Source of the DNA: Ampelomyces quisqualis
Taxonomy: Eukaryota > Ascomycota > Dothideomycetes > Pleosporales > Phaeosphaeriaceae
NCBI GenBank assembly: GCA_018398575.1
Contig: JAGTXZ010000014.1
Location: 1,550,001-1,614,000 of the forward strand
Direction: 5' to 3'
DNA length: 64,000 nucleotides
Below are positions 1-12,480 of the stretch, piece after piece. Below the pieces are notes generated by a model, which saw nothing but the letters and a program-made list of their open reading frames with translations, did no database searches and was not told where the DNA came from. Made by a program: the position numbers and the translations under genes. Positions within the stretch are counted from its first letter, which is position 1; every line of letters begins with the position of its first letter.

Positions 1-740
1 CTAGAGTAGACTTAGATATTAACGCGTAGAAAACAGCGTTACGCTAGTAGACTACCTTAGTAAAGCTTTTTCTCTATAAAGAGGTAAAGTTTAGAAGTTG
101 CTATTAGCCTAAGAGTAATAAGATCTAGATCTTGTAGGTTAAAGCAACTAACTGCCTCTCTACTGCAGTAGAAAGTATTCTTAATCTCCTACAGGCCTAG
201 GTAAGTTATTTTTTCTTGTTTTTTACAGTTGCTGCGCTATTGTTCTAATGTTATCTAGGCTAATCTGCTACTGCTTAGTAAGGCTAACGCGCAGTCTAAC
301 TCTAACCTTAATTTAAAAAGAGCTGCTAGCAACTAGAGCTTTAATTCTAAGAGGTGTAAGAAGCAAGAAGAGGAGAAGAATAAAACCCTTTCTTCTTAGA
401 GCCTTACTCCTACGCCTTCTCTTTCTAAAGAAAAGGGTAAGGCTAAGGCTAAGGCTAAGGCTAAGGCTAAGGCTAAGGCTAAGGCCCCTAAGAAACGCCT
501 AGCCAAGTCCTAGCTATTTAGGCAGCCTCTTTTTAAGCGCCCTGCTACTAAGGGCAAGCTAAAGCGCCCTTAATGCGCTGCTACTACACTATTAACTTGT
601 AAGCTAGTAGGTAATCTAGGTAAAGCTGCTACAGAAGAGCAGAAAAGTATAAAAGAGGTTAAGAGAGAGAATAAAGAGAGTAGTAGAGACAAGTTCTCTA
701 TCTCTAAAGACCTAGATAATAAAGACTTTTTAGAGTAAGC
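1..740 (+). mobile_element. Degenerate ORF tail, possibly a transposase C-terminus
   Basis: The plus strand reads as a lysine- and alanine-rich tail interrupted by stops, with pieces such as SFNSKRCKKQEEEKNKTLSS near 340-400, then a Lys-Ala run encoded by the hexanucleotide array, then an acidic end near 735. Basic C-terminal tails like this occur in pogo/Fot1-like fungal transposases, but I see no catalytic DDE motif because the window starts inside the element. It could equally be an unrelated ORF of a nested element. Confidence 0.25.
439..486 (+). repeat. (AAGGCT)8 hexanucleotide array
   Basis: About eight perfect tandem copies of AAGGCT run without interruption. In the plus-strand frame they encode an alternating Lys-Ala run. 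The array is clean although everything around it is hypermutated, because the unit has no CpA or TpG. Confidence 0.95.
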
Positions 741-899
741 TAGCATTTATACTTAGTTGCGCTGCTTAGGCGCTGGCGTTGCGCTGCTAAGGCGCCTAGT
801 TTTTTCTTTTTTCTTTTTTTTCTTTGTTTTTCCTTTTGTTTTTTCTGTATATTAATTTGTAATAATAATTAATCTTCTCTTTAGTTATACTTCTCTATA

Positions 900-3800
900 A
901 GTAATTTGTCTATATCTTTTTAATTAGCCTACTTGTTATATTCTAGTAGCTAGACTTTCTATTTAACTAGGTAATTTACTAAACGTCTGTTACGCTACTT
1001 TACTAAGACACCTTTAACTTTATAGCATTACCCTAGCTTATTACTGTTATTTAGGTTAACAGGCCTAGGTAGAGTTAATTCTTCCTTCTCTCTTAGCACA
1101 AACAGCTAGAGCAAGGACATATAGAATACAAAGTAAACCTTTATATATAATAAAAGTAAGATTTTAAACGCTTATAAGCTAATTTGCTTATCTACTAGAA
1201 AGGAGCCTTTTTAGCATAGTAATAGCTTTTTGCTAGTGCTACGCAAGCGTAGATGCTTTGTTAATAAGAGAATTATATCTTTTAGCTTAAACCTTTAGAG
1301 CCTGTATTTCTTATTGTAGTATTATTCTTAGTATTATAAACTTTTATTCTAGTAATTAGCTAAAGCGTCCTAAGTTTGCATAAGCTTCTGCAACCTTTCC
1401 TTAATGCTAGAAACTTTAGTAGGCGCTATTAGCTTACAGTTAAGGCGCAGGTAGAATCTATAGCAGGTAAAGAATAGAGATACTTCTAATATAGCCTGTC
1501 TAGCATTATTGTATGCAAACTCTACTAGTAACAAAAGGTATACCTAATTATCTAGCTAATTGCCTACAAAGGCTCTTAAGTATTACTCTAGAGTTTAATT
1601 TTAACGTTCTATTTGGCTATCTATCTGCAGATAGAAGGTAGTGCTAAGCTAGCGCTTTACCTTTGCTACAAAGTAGAAGTCTACCTAGAACTAAGAAGTA
1701 AAGACACTTTCTCTATCTAATATAATACCTTTAGGCAAGCTAAAGAATTGTACAACGTGTTCTAAGAACAGATCTACTAATTATAAAGCAGTAACTGTTT
1801 TTTATATAAGGGTATACTTAGCTATTTTTATGTACCTATTAACTATAATAAGTATTGCGTTATACACAACGCTGTAGCGCTTAGTAAGTAGCAGGCCTAT
1901 AATAAAATCTATTGTAATTTCTTACTATAGTCTCTAAGGTTAGAAGAGCGCGTTTAATACACTAGTAGAGCACTACTTAAGTAACTTTATGCCTTAGTAC
2001 ACTAAGCAAGAGTTAATGTACTTCTTAAGCTCTTTCTTAAGCCTAGGCTAATAGTAGTATTAGGCTACAAGCTTAAGCGTTTTAGCCTGCCTAAAATAGC
2101 TAGTAAGTAGATTGTTATAATATAGCTTAAGAAGCTTAGCTCTAAGAGCTAGCTCTAGTAGAATATATAATTAGTTCTTAAACTAAAGGCTGCCTAAAGC
2201 GTTAAGCTTCTAGTGCCTTAAGCGTTTACTATTGCCTTAATAGGCAGATGCTAGAGATTTAACGTCTCTGCGTATTACAACTGCTTCTAGGTTATTCTGT
2301 TATACTTGTACATAGATTTTAAAGAAGGACTTAGAAAGTTTCTTATAAGCTAACTTCTCTAAGGCTGCAGCTCTTACTTGTAACTGCGTAACTCTTTAGG
2401 CTATTACTAGTCTACTCTTAGGAATCTTCTAATTAGGGCTATAGCTCCTAGCTGTTGCCTTAATACTGTACGTTAGGCTTTGTAACTGCGTAACTCTGTA
2501 GGTTATTACTAGTCTGCCCTTAAAGTTTTCCTAATTAGGACTATAGCTTATAGCTGTTGCCTTAACGCTATGCGCTAGGCTTATAGAAACATCTTTATTA
2601 AGATATAGAGTACCTGCTTGCTATTAAGCTATTGTCTAGCTTTCTACTAACGCTAGCTTCTTACTAGGTAGCTTAGCTTAGGTTTCTGCTAGCTATAACT
2701 TCTTTTGTAGTGCTAGCAATATGTCTAATAGTTAAACATCTAGCGTGTTACTATTGTCTATAAGTTGCCTTAAAGGCCTATGTATAAAATTTGTCTTTTT
2801 AGACTAATACTTAATCTTAAAGTTATAAGCAGCTAGCTTTATTACCTAGCTAGCCTGTCTTCTAAACAGAGTTAACGTGCCTATAAAGCTGCATAGGTTA
2901 TTATAGTCTATCTATATTTCTAACTAAACTACTAGCCTCTTAACATAGTAACGCTAGTGCTGCACTACTATAATAATAGTAAGGAGCTCTAGGTTATATA
3001 TATAGTAGTTCCTTTCTGCAGGCAAGAGCTTTCTTAACTAGAAGGCTATAGAGTGCTAGTTACTATCTACATAGAGTTAAAAGAAGATGCCTACTACTTC
3101 TTAAATAGAAGTATTAGTTTCTAACTTAGATAGAAGTATATAATTGTAGTCCTATAGAATAGGCGTAGTTACAAACCTATTGCATAGCTAGCGCTTTACT
3201 TTCTCTGCAGCGTTAGGCTAGTTAAAAGGACTAGACTTTTTCTCTTAAACTAATCCTTTTAGGAGATTAGTAATTAGGCTAATAATAATAAAGAAACCTT
3301 GTATAAAGCGTTAATAGAAGTTTGCAAAGCCTAGAAAGACTTAAACATCCTTAAAGAACATTAGCATAGGCTAATTAATAACTACGCAAACCTGTTCTAA
3401 ATCTATTATAACGCTATTAAGGCGCACAATAAACCTTAGGAACTTAACTTAGTTAGTAGTAAAGGTATACTTTTTTAAGTTAACAAAAAGACTGTATTCT
3501 CTTAGCTTAGCAAGTACTTTTCTTACTTGTTCCTAATAATTCTCTCTCTTTTAAGAAAAGATTAGAATATTGTTAAGATAGATAACGCAAAAGATATCTA
3601 AATATAGAGCTAAGGCTCTATTAATATACCTCTAAAACGTAGTAGGCGCGTTAGTTAGCCTAAAGAGTATAACTATATACTTAAAGTAGCTGTATTGTGT
3701 GCAAAACGCTATCTTCTACTTATTGCCTTACTAGATCCTAATCTAGTAATACGCGTTCTTAAGATTAAGCTTAGTAAACTTTACTAATCTATAGAGCTAA

Positions 3801-5710
3801 TTAAGGGTTTCTCTAATTAAGGAAAAGGCTAGTCTATTCTTTTTAGTAACTTAATTAAGGCCTTAATAATCTACACAAAGGCGTAGTGTTCTATCTTTTT
3901 TAAAAACAAATAGAATAGGTGCCTCTGTAAGGCTTATGCTTTCTTAGATCTAGCCTAAGCTCTGCGCTATTACTAAGTAGTTGCGTAGTATACTTAGCTT
4001 CTTTAGTAAGAAGTTATAGAGTAGCCTATATAGAGCTATAGTTTCTTTTTCTAACTTAATAGTGTAGTTGCCTCTATAGTGCTGTAGCAGCGCGTTAGCA
4101 GCGTTACTGTTTACAACATCTTTAAAATCCTTAAGTTTAATAGGCTACAATAGGCATTTAGTAGAGAAGAATTATAGACTACCTACTAGAACTGCGTACA
4201 CGCTTAGCTTATTATAAAGAGATCCTATAAAGGTTTTTGTGTCTTTAACTCTTATTATATTAGTGTTAAGCTTGTAGCGCTACTGCTTTAACTTGCAGTT
4301 AATAACAACGCGTTCCTCTTTTAGGCTTAGTAACTTTAAAATAACAGGTTAAGCTGCGTTAGTAATTCTGTATAGGATAGTAGTAAAGGACTTAGTAACG
4401 CTCTAGTTATCCTTTATTATTAGATAGGCCTAATAAGTGTAGAAGCTAGGTACTATGCTTAAGTTAAGTAAGCAGATAGTTAGTAGCGCTACGCTGTTAA
4501 TCTAAGAGAAGTCTTTAAGTAAGGCAACTTTCTTGTTAATTGTGCTAAGTTCTACACTAGAGTTAATTAGTATTTGTGTAGGCTGCGCAGCACTGTTGTT
4601 ATATAGCGTTCTAAGTACTTTAATACAATTCTTCTATTATAGTAGAACTTAGGCTGTTAAGAGAGAGAGTCCTTTTAGGCCTTCTTGTTTTTTATTTGTA
4701 TTAAGTTTAAGCTAGTAACAGAAGAGAAGCTGTTAAGCCTTAATCTACACTCTCTAGCCTAATAGCCTATTTTACTGCAATAGTAGCAGGTGTTAGTTAG
4801 CTTTAGGCCTAGGTTTGCAGTACTAGTAACACGACGTTGTAGAGCTATTGCGTCTAGTTTAGGCTGCAAAGTTTTTCCTGTACTAGGCGTTTTGTGTGTA
4901 CAACAGTATAGTAATAGTATACTACTACTATAGCGTAAGTTGTCTTCTAGCGTTGCAGCGCGTTTAACAAGTTCTCTGCAGGTAGTAAAAAACTTAGTGT
5001 AGTTAGAAAGAGCTACTTTAATTTCTAAGTAGAGTTTACTATACAAGTGTATTACTAAGTGTTTCTGCTTATAAGAGGAGTTTACCTAATTTTCTAACGT
5101 TAATAGATAGGCTACAAATTTGTTTACTGTTTAGCTATCTTTTTAGACTATTTTTTAATACTATATAGTAACTTAAAGCTTTCTATTTACAAGGCTCTTA
5201 ATCTAATTAAGTAGAAAGGACATTATGTTACGCTACGCTAGCGTTTTACTATTATCTTCCTGTTCCCTCTGTATGTACATTTGTTAAAATGTAGTTTGTA
5301 AGTATTAGAAAGTAAAGGCAATCTTTTGGTTCTTAAGCTAAAAAGCTAAGGAGTCTAATTAAAAGGCAATAGATAGCCTAGCCTTAAAGTCCTAATACTC
5401 TCTAATTTCCTTGCCTTTAAAAACAGGGATTTTCTTAATCTTTAGCCTGCGTTCTAGTAGCGCTAATAGGTTAAGTTAGAGGTGTTGCGCTAGTAGAGAC
5501 ATGTCGCGTCTACTAAGAGGGGTTAGTTCTACTTTATTAGGAGCGCCTAAGGGCTGTTTAGGAGGTAGAAGAGGCTGTTTACCTGCTAATAATTACTCCT
5601 ATTAGCGTACTTCCTTCTCTAGAGTCTAAATCTTAGCTTGCTTCTTAAGCTCTTGGCGCTAGCGCTTTAGCTGCGCTAAGCGTTTGCCTAGGCTAAGCAT
5701 TAATTTCTTA
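900..5710 (-). mobile_element. RIP-degraded Ty3/gypsy chromovirus relic (gag-pol-chromodomain)
   Basis: Read on the minus strand through many stops, the order is that of a chromovirus. Gag lies at about 5,710-4,740, with KNQKIAF, SKLYLEIKVALSNYTKFFTT and a zinc knuckle beginning CYYCSKIGY. Reverse transcriptase lies at about 3,970-3,290, with FRLTNAPTTF, a damaged catalytic box YLNN in place of YLDD, and the end motif FLGFANFY. Integrase lies at about 2,150-1,300, with LPKGIILDRESVFTS and FYLQIDSQ. A chromodomain lies at about 1,010-900, with NYLVK*KV and LEYNK*A, where both stops replace Trp. Such chromodomains direct integration to heterochromatin. LTR ends were not resolved. The element is dead. 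Confidence 0.85.
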
Positions 5711-6899
5711 TTAGGAGTGTTTTCCCTTAATAGGTTAGCTAGTAGGCTTAGAAGCAGATCCTAATCTATTGTTATTAGGTAACTAGGCTGCTATCCTTTT
5801 GCAAGGTAGAGGAATTAAAACTATAAGAGGTTTATATAGCAGCAAAGTTACAAGATAACAATAGCAGTACAGGTAGAAGTAAGTTAATTCTTGTTCTGCA
5901 GCTTTAGTGCAGAACAGCTCTTTTGTAGATACAACTAGACGCGTGTCTTTACAACTAGAATACACTAGGTCTACGCTAGTATAGTGCTATTAAGACGCTA
6001 GAGCAGCTATACGCGTTTTACGCGTGTACTAGCTAGAGTAGCGTTGTAGTAGCGCAGGCGCATCGCTACGTAACTAATAGCTCTACTCTATAGCATCCTT
6101 ACATTAATAGATTTAAGGTTGCAAACAAATCTAATTTAGATATTATTCTGTGCGTTTTAACGCAATCTTTTTAAAAGTAAATTGCAATATTATCTAAATG
6201 CTATTACTAGCAGGACAAAGTTTTCTTTGTAATGTAATAACGTAGGTAAGTATAGCTATTAGAATTGAATTAGATACGTATTAGAGGCATATAGGAGTGC
6301 GTATTGTATTAGAGATTCTAGATTAGCTATATACCTATAGGTCTTGTATAGAAGGATAAGAAAAACTTGTCTTTTATCTAATGCAATAGGCTTATATTTA
6401 TAGTTAAGGTAGCAACTAAGTTAGAGCTAATTTAAAGTACTTTTGGTACTGCCTCTACTATCCTTTACATAATCTGTTACTAAGCCTTTATAGGGTATTA
6501 GATGTAACATGTGTTTGCATGTGCCTGTTACAACACAGCTTTAAATAGACCCTAATACTCTAAGCAATAATTAGCTAGCAATAAAGTTAGCAACAGAGTA
6601 GCTCTAACAGAAATCTTTATTACTAATTATTCTCTTAGAAACATAGTTCTTCTAGTAGCCTAGTATAAGTACTATAGGCGCAGGGCCTAATAGATCTATT
6701 ATTATTAGTAACAGTAATAGAATATATATACTTATTAGCAATAGTGTAAGTTATTACTTCTAAAATATTATAGTAAGTGTTATAAGGCAACTCTCTTAGA
6801 GCCTTAGAATTAATATTAGTACTAAGAACTTTTAGGAAAAAGAGCTTAGCAAAGTAAATAGTAAGAAAGAGTTACTTATTAAAGTAATAATAATTTAGC

Positions 6900-9800
6900 T
6901 AAAGTGTATAACTAATCTATAGTTAAATAATATTTTCTTTAACGTTAGTACTCTACATAAGTAAAAAGCTTAAAAGGTCTAGCTAGTAGATAACTTAGGA
7001 CAGGTTCTAAAGGATATTAGTAGATACAAAAACTAGAAAGAACGTACGCGCGCTTAATAGGTACTAAACAAAGAGAACGCTTAATTCTTAAGCTACTTTA
7101 AGCTATAATATGCAAAGTTCCTTAGAGGTATAAGGCTTATACCTAAACGCTTATTAAAGATAAAGATCTTTCTAGACTTGCTCCTATAAGAATAAGCTAT
7201 ACTAGAAGAGCTACTTTACTAATAAGAAGCTGCCCTAGCCTAGGACTTTAGTAAATTAGGACAAGTTAGCTATAAGGTAGTACTTCTAATTAAAATTAAC
7301 ACTGTTCCTTACAAGGCGTAGTAAGCTAATTAGTTCTCTATCTTTTAAAAACTTAGAGAAGTAGTAGTTTAAATAGTACAAGAACGTATTAACTAAGAGG
7401 CTCTTAAACTATATAAAAGATAGTACTAAAACTTATAGTTTCTAGTAGCTAAGAAAGATAAAGGATATTAGCTTATTAACAATATATAGAAGATTAACAA
7501 AGTTATAATTTGTAACGCAAACCTACTACCTAATCTAAATAAATTTATAGAAAATTTTACTAGTTGCGTAATTATAAGCTTGCACAACTTCTTTTTAGAA
7601 TACAACTAAGTAGAGCTGTACAAGAACTCTTAAGACGTAACAGCGTTCTATATACTTATTAGACTAGTACACTAGTATACGCTACCTATAGGTATAATAA
7701 ATTTAGTTACTAAATTTATACGCATTATAACTAAGATATGCTAAGATTATATTCTAGGACGCTATAGGCTTTACTTAGATAACGTTTGCATTAAGAGACT
7801 AAAGTCCTACTACAACAGAATAGAGATTAAACTAGGTATTAAGAAATACGTTGCAGAACACCTCTATAATATAGACGCTGTATTAGTAGACATTAAGTGT
7901 ATAGAAGCTATAATATTAAGCTACAAATTAGACTTCTGTTACGCGTCTATAGTTATAGTAGGTTATTATGTTAACGCTGCTAGCTACTATTCTAACTATA
8001 AGAAAATTAAGAAAATACTCTTCTAGCTACTCTATAGAAACTAAAAGAACGTTTAAATGTTTATTAGTATATATATGTATTACAGAGTATAGATTAAGTA
8101 TTTTGCTATTATTTTAGAGCTACTATTCTACCTGCTACGCAAGAATACGCCCTTTAAGTAGTCTTTAGAACAATAGAGCGCAATAGATAAATTAAAGCGC
8201 GCGCTATACTCTATGCTAGCACTTGTCTCTATCTCTTATAACAAGCTATTACTTCTAATTATTATATTTATTAATAGTAGCTTAAAGAGTTAAGGCGCAG
8301 TTCTTATACAACTAGATCTAAAGGGTTGTTAGTACTTTATCTAGTACAAAAGTAAGGTTTAGTTTAAATCTAAACAAAATTAGAACTTAGAAAAATATAA
8401 ATACAAAGCTTTACCTCTAGCGCTAAAGAAGTTTTAGACCTACTTATATAGAGTAGAGTTTATTATAGAAATAGACGTAAAGACGCTAGTTGCACAGCTT
8501 TAGCAAAGTACAACTAACTTGCTAAGAGCTCTTGTTACGTAGTAGCTAGCGCTTTTTAATATATAAGAATTTAATATAGTCTTTATTAAAGGTAAGAAAA
8601 ACATAGTAGCTAACACTCTTTTAAGAAGACCTAAGAAGCTAGGGTAAGAGCTACCTAACAAGCTAGAGAAGAATATTAAAGACTTGATTAACGCTTATTT
8701 AAATTTAGTATAGCTTACTATTACTCTATAGCTGCGCGCATCTAATCTACGTTATAGAGTATATAAGGCTAACGTTAGGTTTAAAAAAAACCTGCTAGAT
8801 AAAGCCTATAGTAAAGAGTCTTAAGCTTAGGCTTAATAGATTCTATTCTACTACTAGCCTAATAGTCTTTTAAGAGCTAAAATAAAAAAGTTTATAAGGA
8901 GAGCACTTAAATTAACAGTAAGAGAGAGGTACCTTTTCTTAATACTAACTAGAAGGCGCCTACTATAGTAAATTGTAGACAAACCTAACAAACGTTTAGC
9001 TATTATTAAAGCTATATATAATAAATTAGAACACTAGAAAAAGAAAGGTATATAGCGCAAAGTATAGGCGCGTTATTATTAGAAAGGATAATATAAGAAT
9101 ATTAAGTCCTACGTTAAGTTATACCTAGAGTGTTAAGTATACGCCTTAGTAATAGTTTAAGAGAAACTCTAGCTAATAACTTCTCTAATAATACTCTTTA
9201 GCTAGATATTAATAGATGTAGTCTATATGCTTACAGCTAAAGGCAAAAAGTTTTTTGTAGTAGCTTAATACACTACAACGCAGTAGGTTAAGGCTAAAGC
9301 CTTATTAAACGTAGATTTAGTATCTGTTGTTAAGTTTCTAGAACAAAAAGTCTTTTGTTAATAGAAACTGCTACTTAAAATTTTAGTTAACAGAGAACCT
9401 TAAAACAAGTACCTACTAATTAACCTGCAACAGCAATTTAGAATATACTAGGTAGTAGCTAGCGCCTATTATCTAAAGGGTTAGGGCTTAATTAAACAAG
9501 AACACGCACCTATAGTAAACGCGTTAAAGAAGCTTAGTAGAATATAAGTTAACTACTTAAACTAAGTTCTATAGGCTAATTAGACTAGTATTAAGTATGC
9601 TATAAGAAAGACTCTAGCTTTCCTTACTTGTAGTTATAACTACGTTCTGCCTATAGAATTATATATACCTACCTAGCAAACACTACCTTAAAAGAAAGTA
9701 ACTAATACTACTTTACTCTTAGCTATAAAGACTTATTAATTTAAAAAGAAAGATATTAGGCTACAAGAGTCTACTAATAAAACTATCTAACTAAAAAACA

Positions 9801-10100
9801 ATAACAAGGACTACTTTAATAAGAGTAGAGTTATAAGAATAGATAAGTTAAAGGCTAGTAACCTAGTGTTACTAAGGGATTTCTACTACAATAACAACTA
9901 ATCTGTACTTAGCAAGTTTCTTCTAAAATAGCAAGAGCTATTTAGAATATATAAGGTTAGAGAAAAGAGCTAGTATAACCTTAAAGAGCTTAATAGAGCA
10001 CTGTTTTAAAGTTATATGTTAAGCAATAGGTTAAAGAAGTTCTATTAGCACACTAAAATAGAACTAAAGCTTATTAACTACGTTAGGAAAATTTAACGTT
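6900..10100 (+). mobile_element. RIP-degraded Ty3/gypsy retrotransposon relic (RT-RNaseH-integrase)
   Basis: The plus strand reads as a second, different gypsy polyprotein. Reverse transcriptase is at about 7,380-8,190, with FLVAKKDKGY, NANLLPNLNKFIENFTS, a catalytic box changed to YLDN, and VLVDIKCIEAIILSYKLDFC. RNase H follows at about 8,200-8,640. The integrase zinc-binding part is at about 8,900-9,160 and its core at about 9,180-9,700, with DVVYMLTAKGKKFFVVA and AKALLNVDLVSVVKFLEQ. Stops occur every few tens of codons. It is oriented opposite to the first element. Family placement within Ty3/gypsy is by motif resemblance only. Confidence 0.85.
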
Positions 10101-12340
10101 GTTAGAGTTGGCGACATCTACGACACTGTTAGAATAGTTAACCAGACAGTTCTTAACTGTACTCAACTGTCCCTAAAGTCCCCTATTTGTTCTAGCTGCC
10201 TATTTAGCCTAAAACGCTTAAACTGCTCCACCTGCTCCACTTGCCCTACCTGCCCCACCCGCGCTAGTACGTTATTATCCTAAAAACTTAAAATATAGAG
10301 CTTAATTTTCTCTTTAAAACGCACTTTTTAGATTTCTTATAGCTGCTCTTGTTGTTAAGATGCAAGGCAGTAAAGTTTGTAGATTTTAATGTTCTTTGCT
10401 AAGGCTTGTTTTCGCTAAAGCTCTAGCACTTCAATTAGATAATATATTATATTTTTTTTAAAAATAGTAACTAACTAGCTAATTTTACTTTAGAATAATC
10501 TTACTACTTATTGTTATATAGCAGGCGCCTAGATCTATTGCATTAAACGAACTTAGAGTTTTTTTAAAAAAAAAATTAAATATTATAACTTTAAGGCGCT
10601 ATATCTCAATAACTAGAGCAGCTACAAAAATTCTGAATAGTGCATTTTAAAGAGGGAATTCCGCTCTATATTTTGTATTTTTAGGTTACTTACGTAATCA
10701 TGACAATACAGCAATACAGTCACGTGAGTAAAATTGGCGACACTAGCAACACTAGCAACTCTGTTAGATCTAGCAACTCTATTAGGTTGCTGTTAAGTTA
10801 CTGTTAGATTGCTAGCAACTAGAAGTAAGTGGGGCAACTTTAGCAAATTGTCTAGTAGACAGTATTACTGTTAGGCAGCCGCGGGTCGCTGCGACTAGGC
10901 TAACTAGACAAATCTTAATTTTTCCTAACGTAGAGCCTATCTACTAACAAGACTAAAGACTAGACACTCTCTAGCTATAGGCAGAATATCCTACAACTAG
11001 TAGGAGAATTAGTAGTGCGCTAGTGCTCTAAGCAGCTTAAGAATGCTACTAAGGTAAATAAGGATAAACGTTTAGATTTAGAATAATTAGTAGAGCTGCG
11101 CTAAAGAGCTGTTAGAGTGCGCATTAAGAAAGACTTAAACTTTAATAGATCTAAGTATAAAGTTGTAAAAATAGCTTTAAAGTATCTATAAGAATAAAAA
11201 TAGATAGTAAACAAAGGTATATAACAGACGTAATTTATAATAATTCTATAAGCTATTAAAAGTAATACTATTAAAACTAGCCTATACATTTGCTATTTAG
11301 AAGCTATATTAGCGCAACGCTATATAATATTCTACTTTAGACTTCTAAATATACAGAAGCTTTAGAGAAAGCAACGCTATTACTAATAGCATTAACAAGT
11401 ATATTAACGTTAACCTCTATCTTATCTCTATTATTAACAGCATTCTTAGCAACAGTATCTATAGACTTACTAGCCTTATCTTTAGACCTAGATTTAGAAT
11501 CTAGTTTAACAGCCTAACTAGAATTAAAATTAGAGTTACTATTATTAGAGAGTTCTAGCAGCTCTTTAGTTACGCAAGGCCTTCTACTATAATAGCTCTT
11601 ATTATTAGCTGTATTGCGCAGCAGCCTACCCTAAATAAACAAACTCTAATTAAACCTTTTAGTAGCCTAGTAGGTTAAAACAAGAAACTAAGAGCAAGAC
11701 GTATATTTTCTAACACTTTATGCAGTAGAAATAGGCAGTGTTAGTAGGATATTGCAAGCGTTAAGGCTATTTTAATTAACAGATTACTTTAAATTACCTA
11801 AGCTACTACAATATTAGCGCAATTCTAAAGAAGGCTTTAGAGAAAAGTATTTCTAAATAAGAGTTAGTAACTTACTTATATAAGAATAAGCCTAAAAGCC
11901 TATATTATAGAAGTAGTTAGTATAAGCACTATAGAGTAGCTACTTACTATTATAGATAATACTATAATACTTACTAAAAGCGTATTTGCAATTACTCTTT
12001 ACGTAGTAGCTATAAGGCTAAATATTATACTAGCTAGGATCTAGGTATATGTAAGTAAACTAACTGTAATATAAAATAAGCGCAGCTAAATTGTCTTTAA
12101 GAAAGTTATAGCCTATACCTAAGCAAAAATAGTTCTTAACTAAGATTCTATTAGTCTTTATATTAAATAAGTTAAACTAAATAGCTAGTATATACTTAAC
12201 TTTCTCTATAAGCTTAGAAGATAAGGCACAGTTAACAAGTAGTAGAAAAAGAGTTTTTCTATTAGTTTTAACCTTAAAAAGTATGTGCTAGAGCCTAGTA
12301 ATAACCTTAATAGTAATTTAGCTAGATAGTATTACTATAA
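10101..12340. other. Unassigned repeat debris
   Basis: No protein can be read here with confidence. The segment TTGGCGACA occurs at about 10,110 and again at about 10,730, each time followed by CTGTTAG-like sequence, so this may include a damaged LTR or transposon ends. Around 10,130-10,265 CCA and TCA are present, including a run of CTGCTCCAC-like repeats, so this patch escaped the mutation seen on both sides. From 10,560 to 12,340 the sequence is again AT-rich and stop-dense. Confidence 0.5.
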
Positions 12341-12380
12341 CTACTACGCTGGTAAATAGGTTTGGGGTACCTGCTTATAG

Positions 12381-12480
12381 GTAGGGGTTAGGTTAGGGTT
12401 AAGCACAAGGGGGGTAGGGTAAGGTTTAGGTTATGTAGGGGCTAGTGTAGGGTTTAGGTTAAAGTATACAGCTTAGGGTG
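12381..12480 (+). repeat. Telomere-like subterminal repeats, left end
   Basis: Degenerate TTAGGG-type units (GGGGTTAGGTTAGGGTTAAG, GGGTAGGGTAAGG, GGGTTTAGGTTA) cluster just inside the left inverted repeat of the hAT-like element. Similar units occur just inside the right end, so they look like subterminal repeats of the element and not an interstitial telomere. Confidence 0.7.

Noticed and set aside
12381..12480. Interstitial telomere
   Set aside because: Units are degenerate and a mirror set lies at the other end of the same element, so they are better explained as subterminal repeats.
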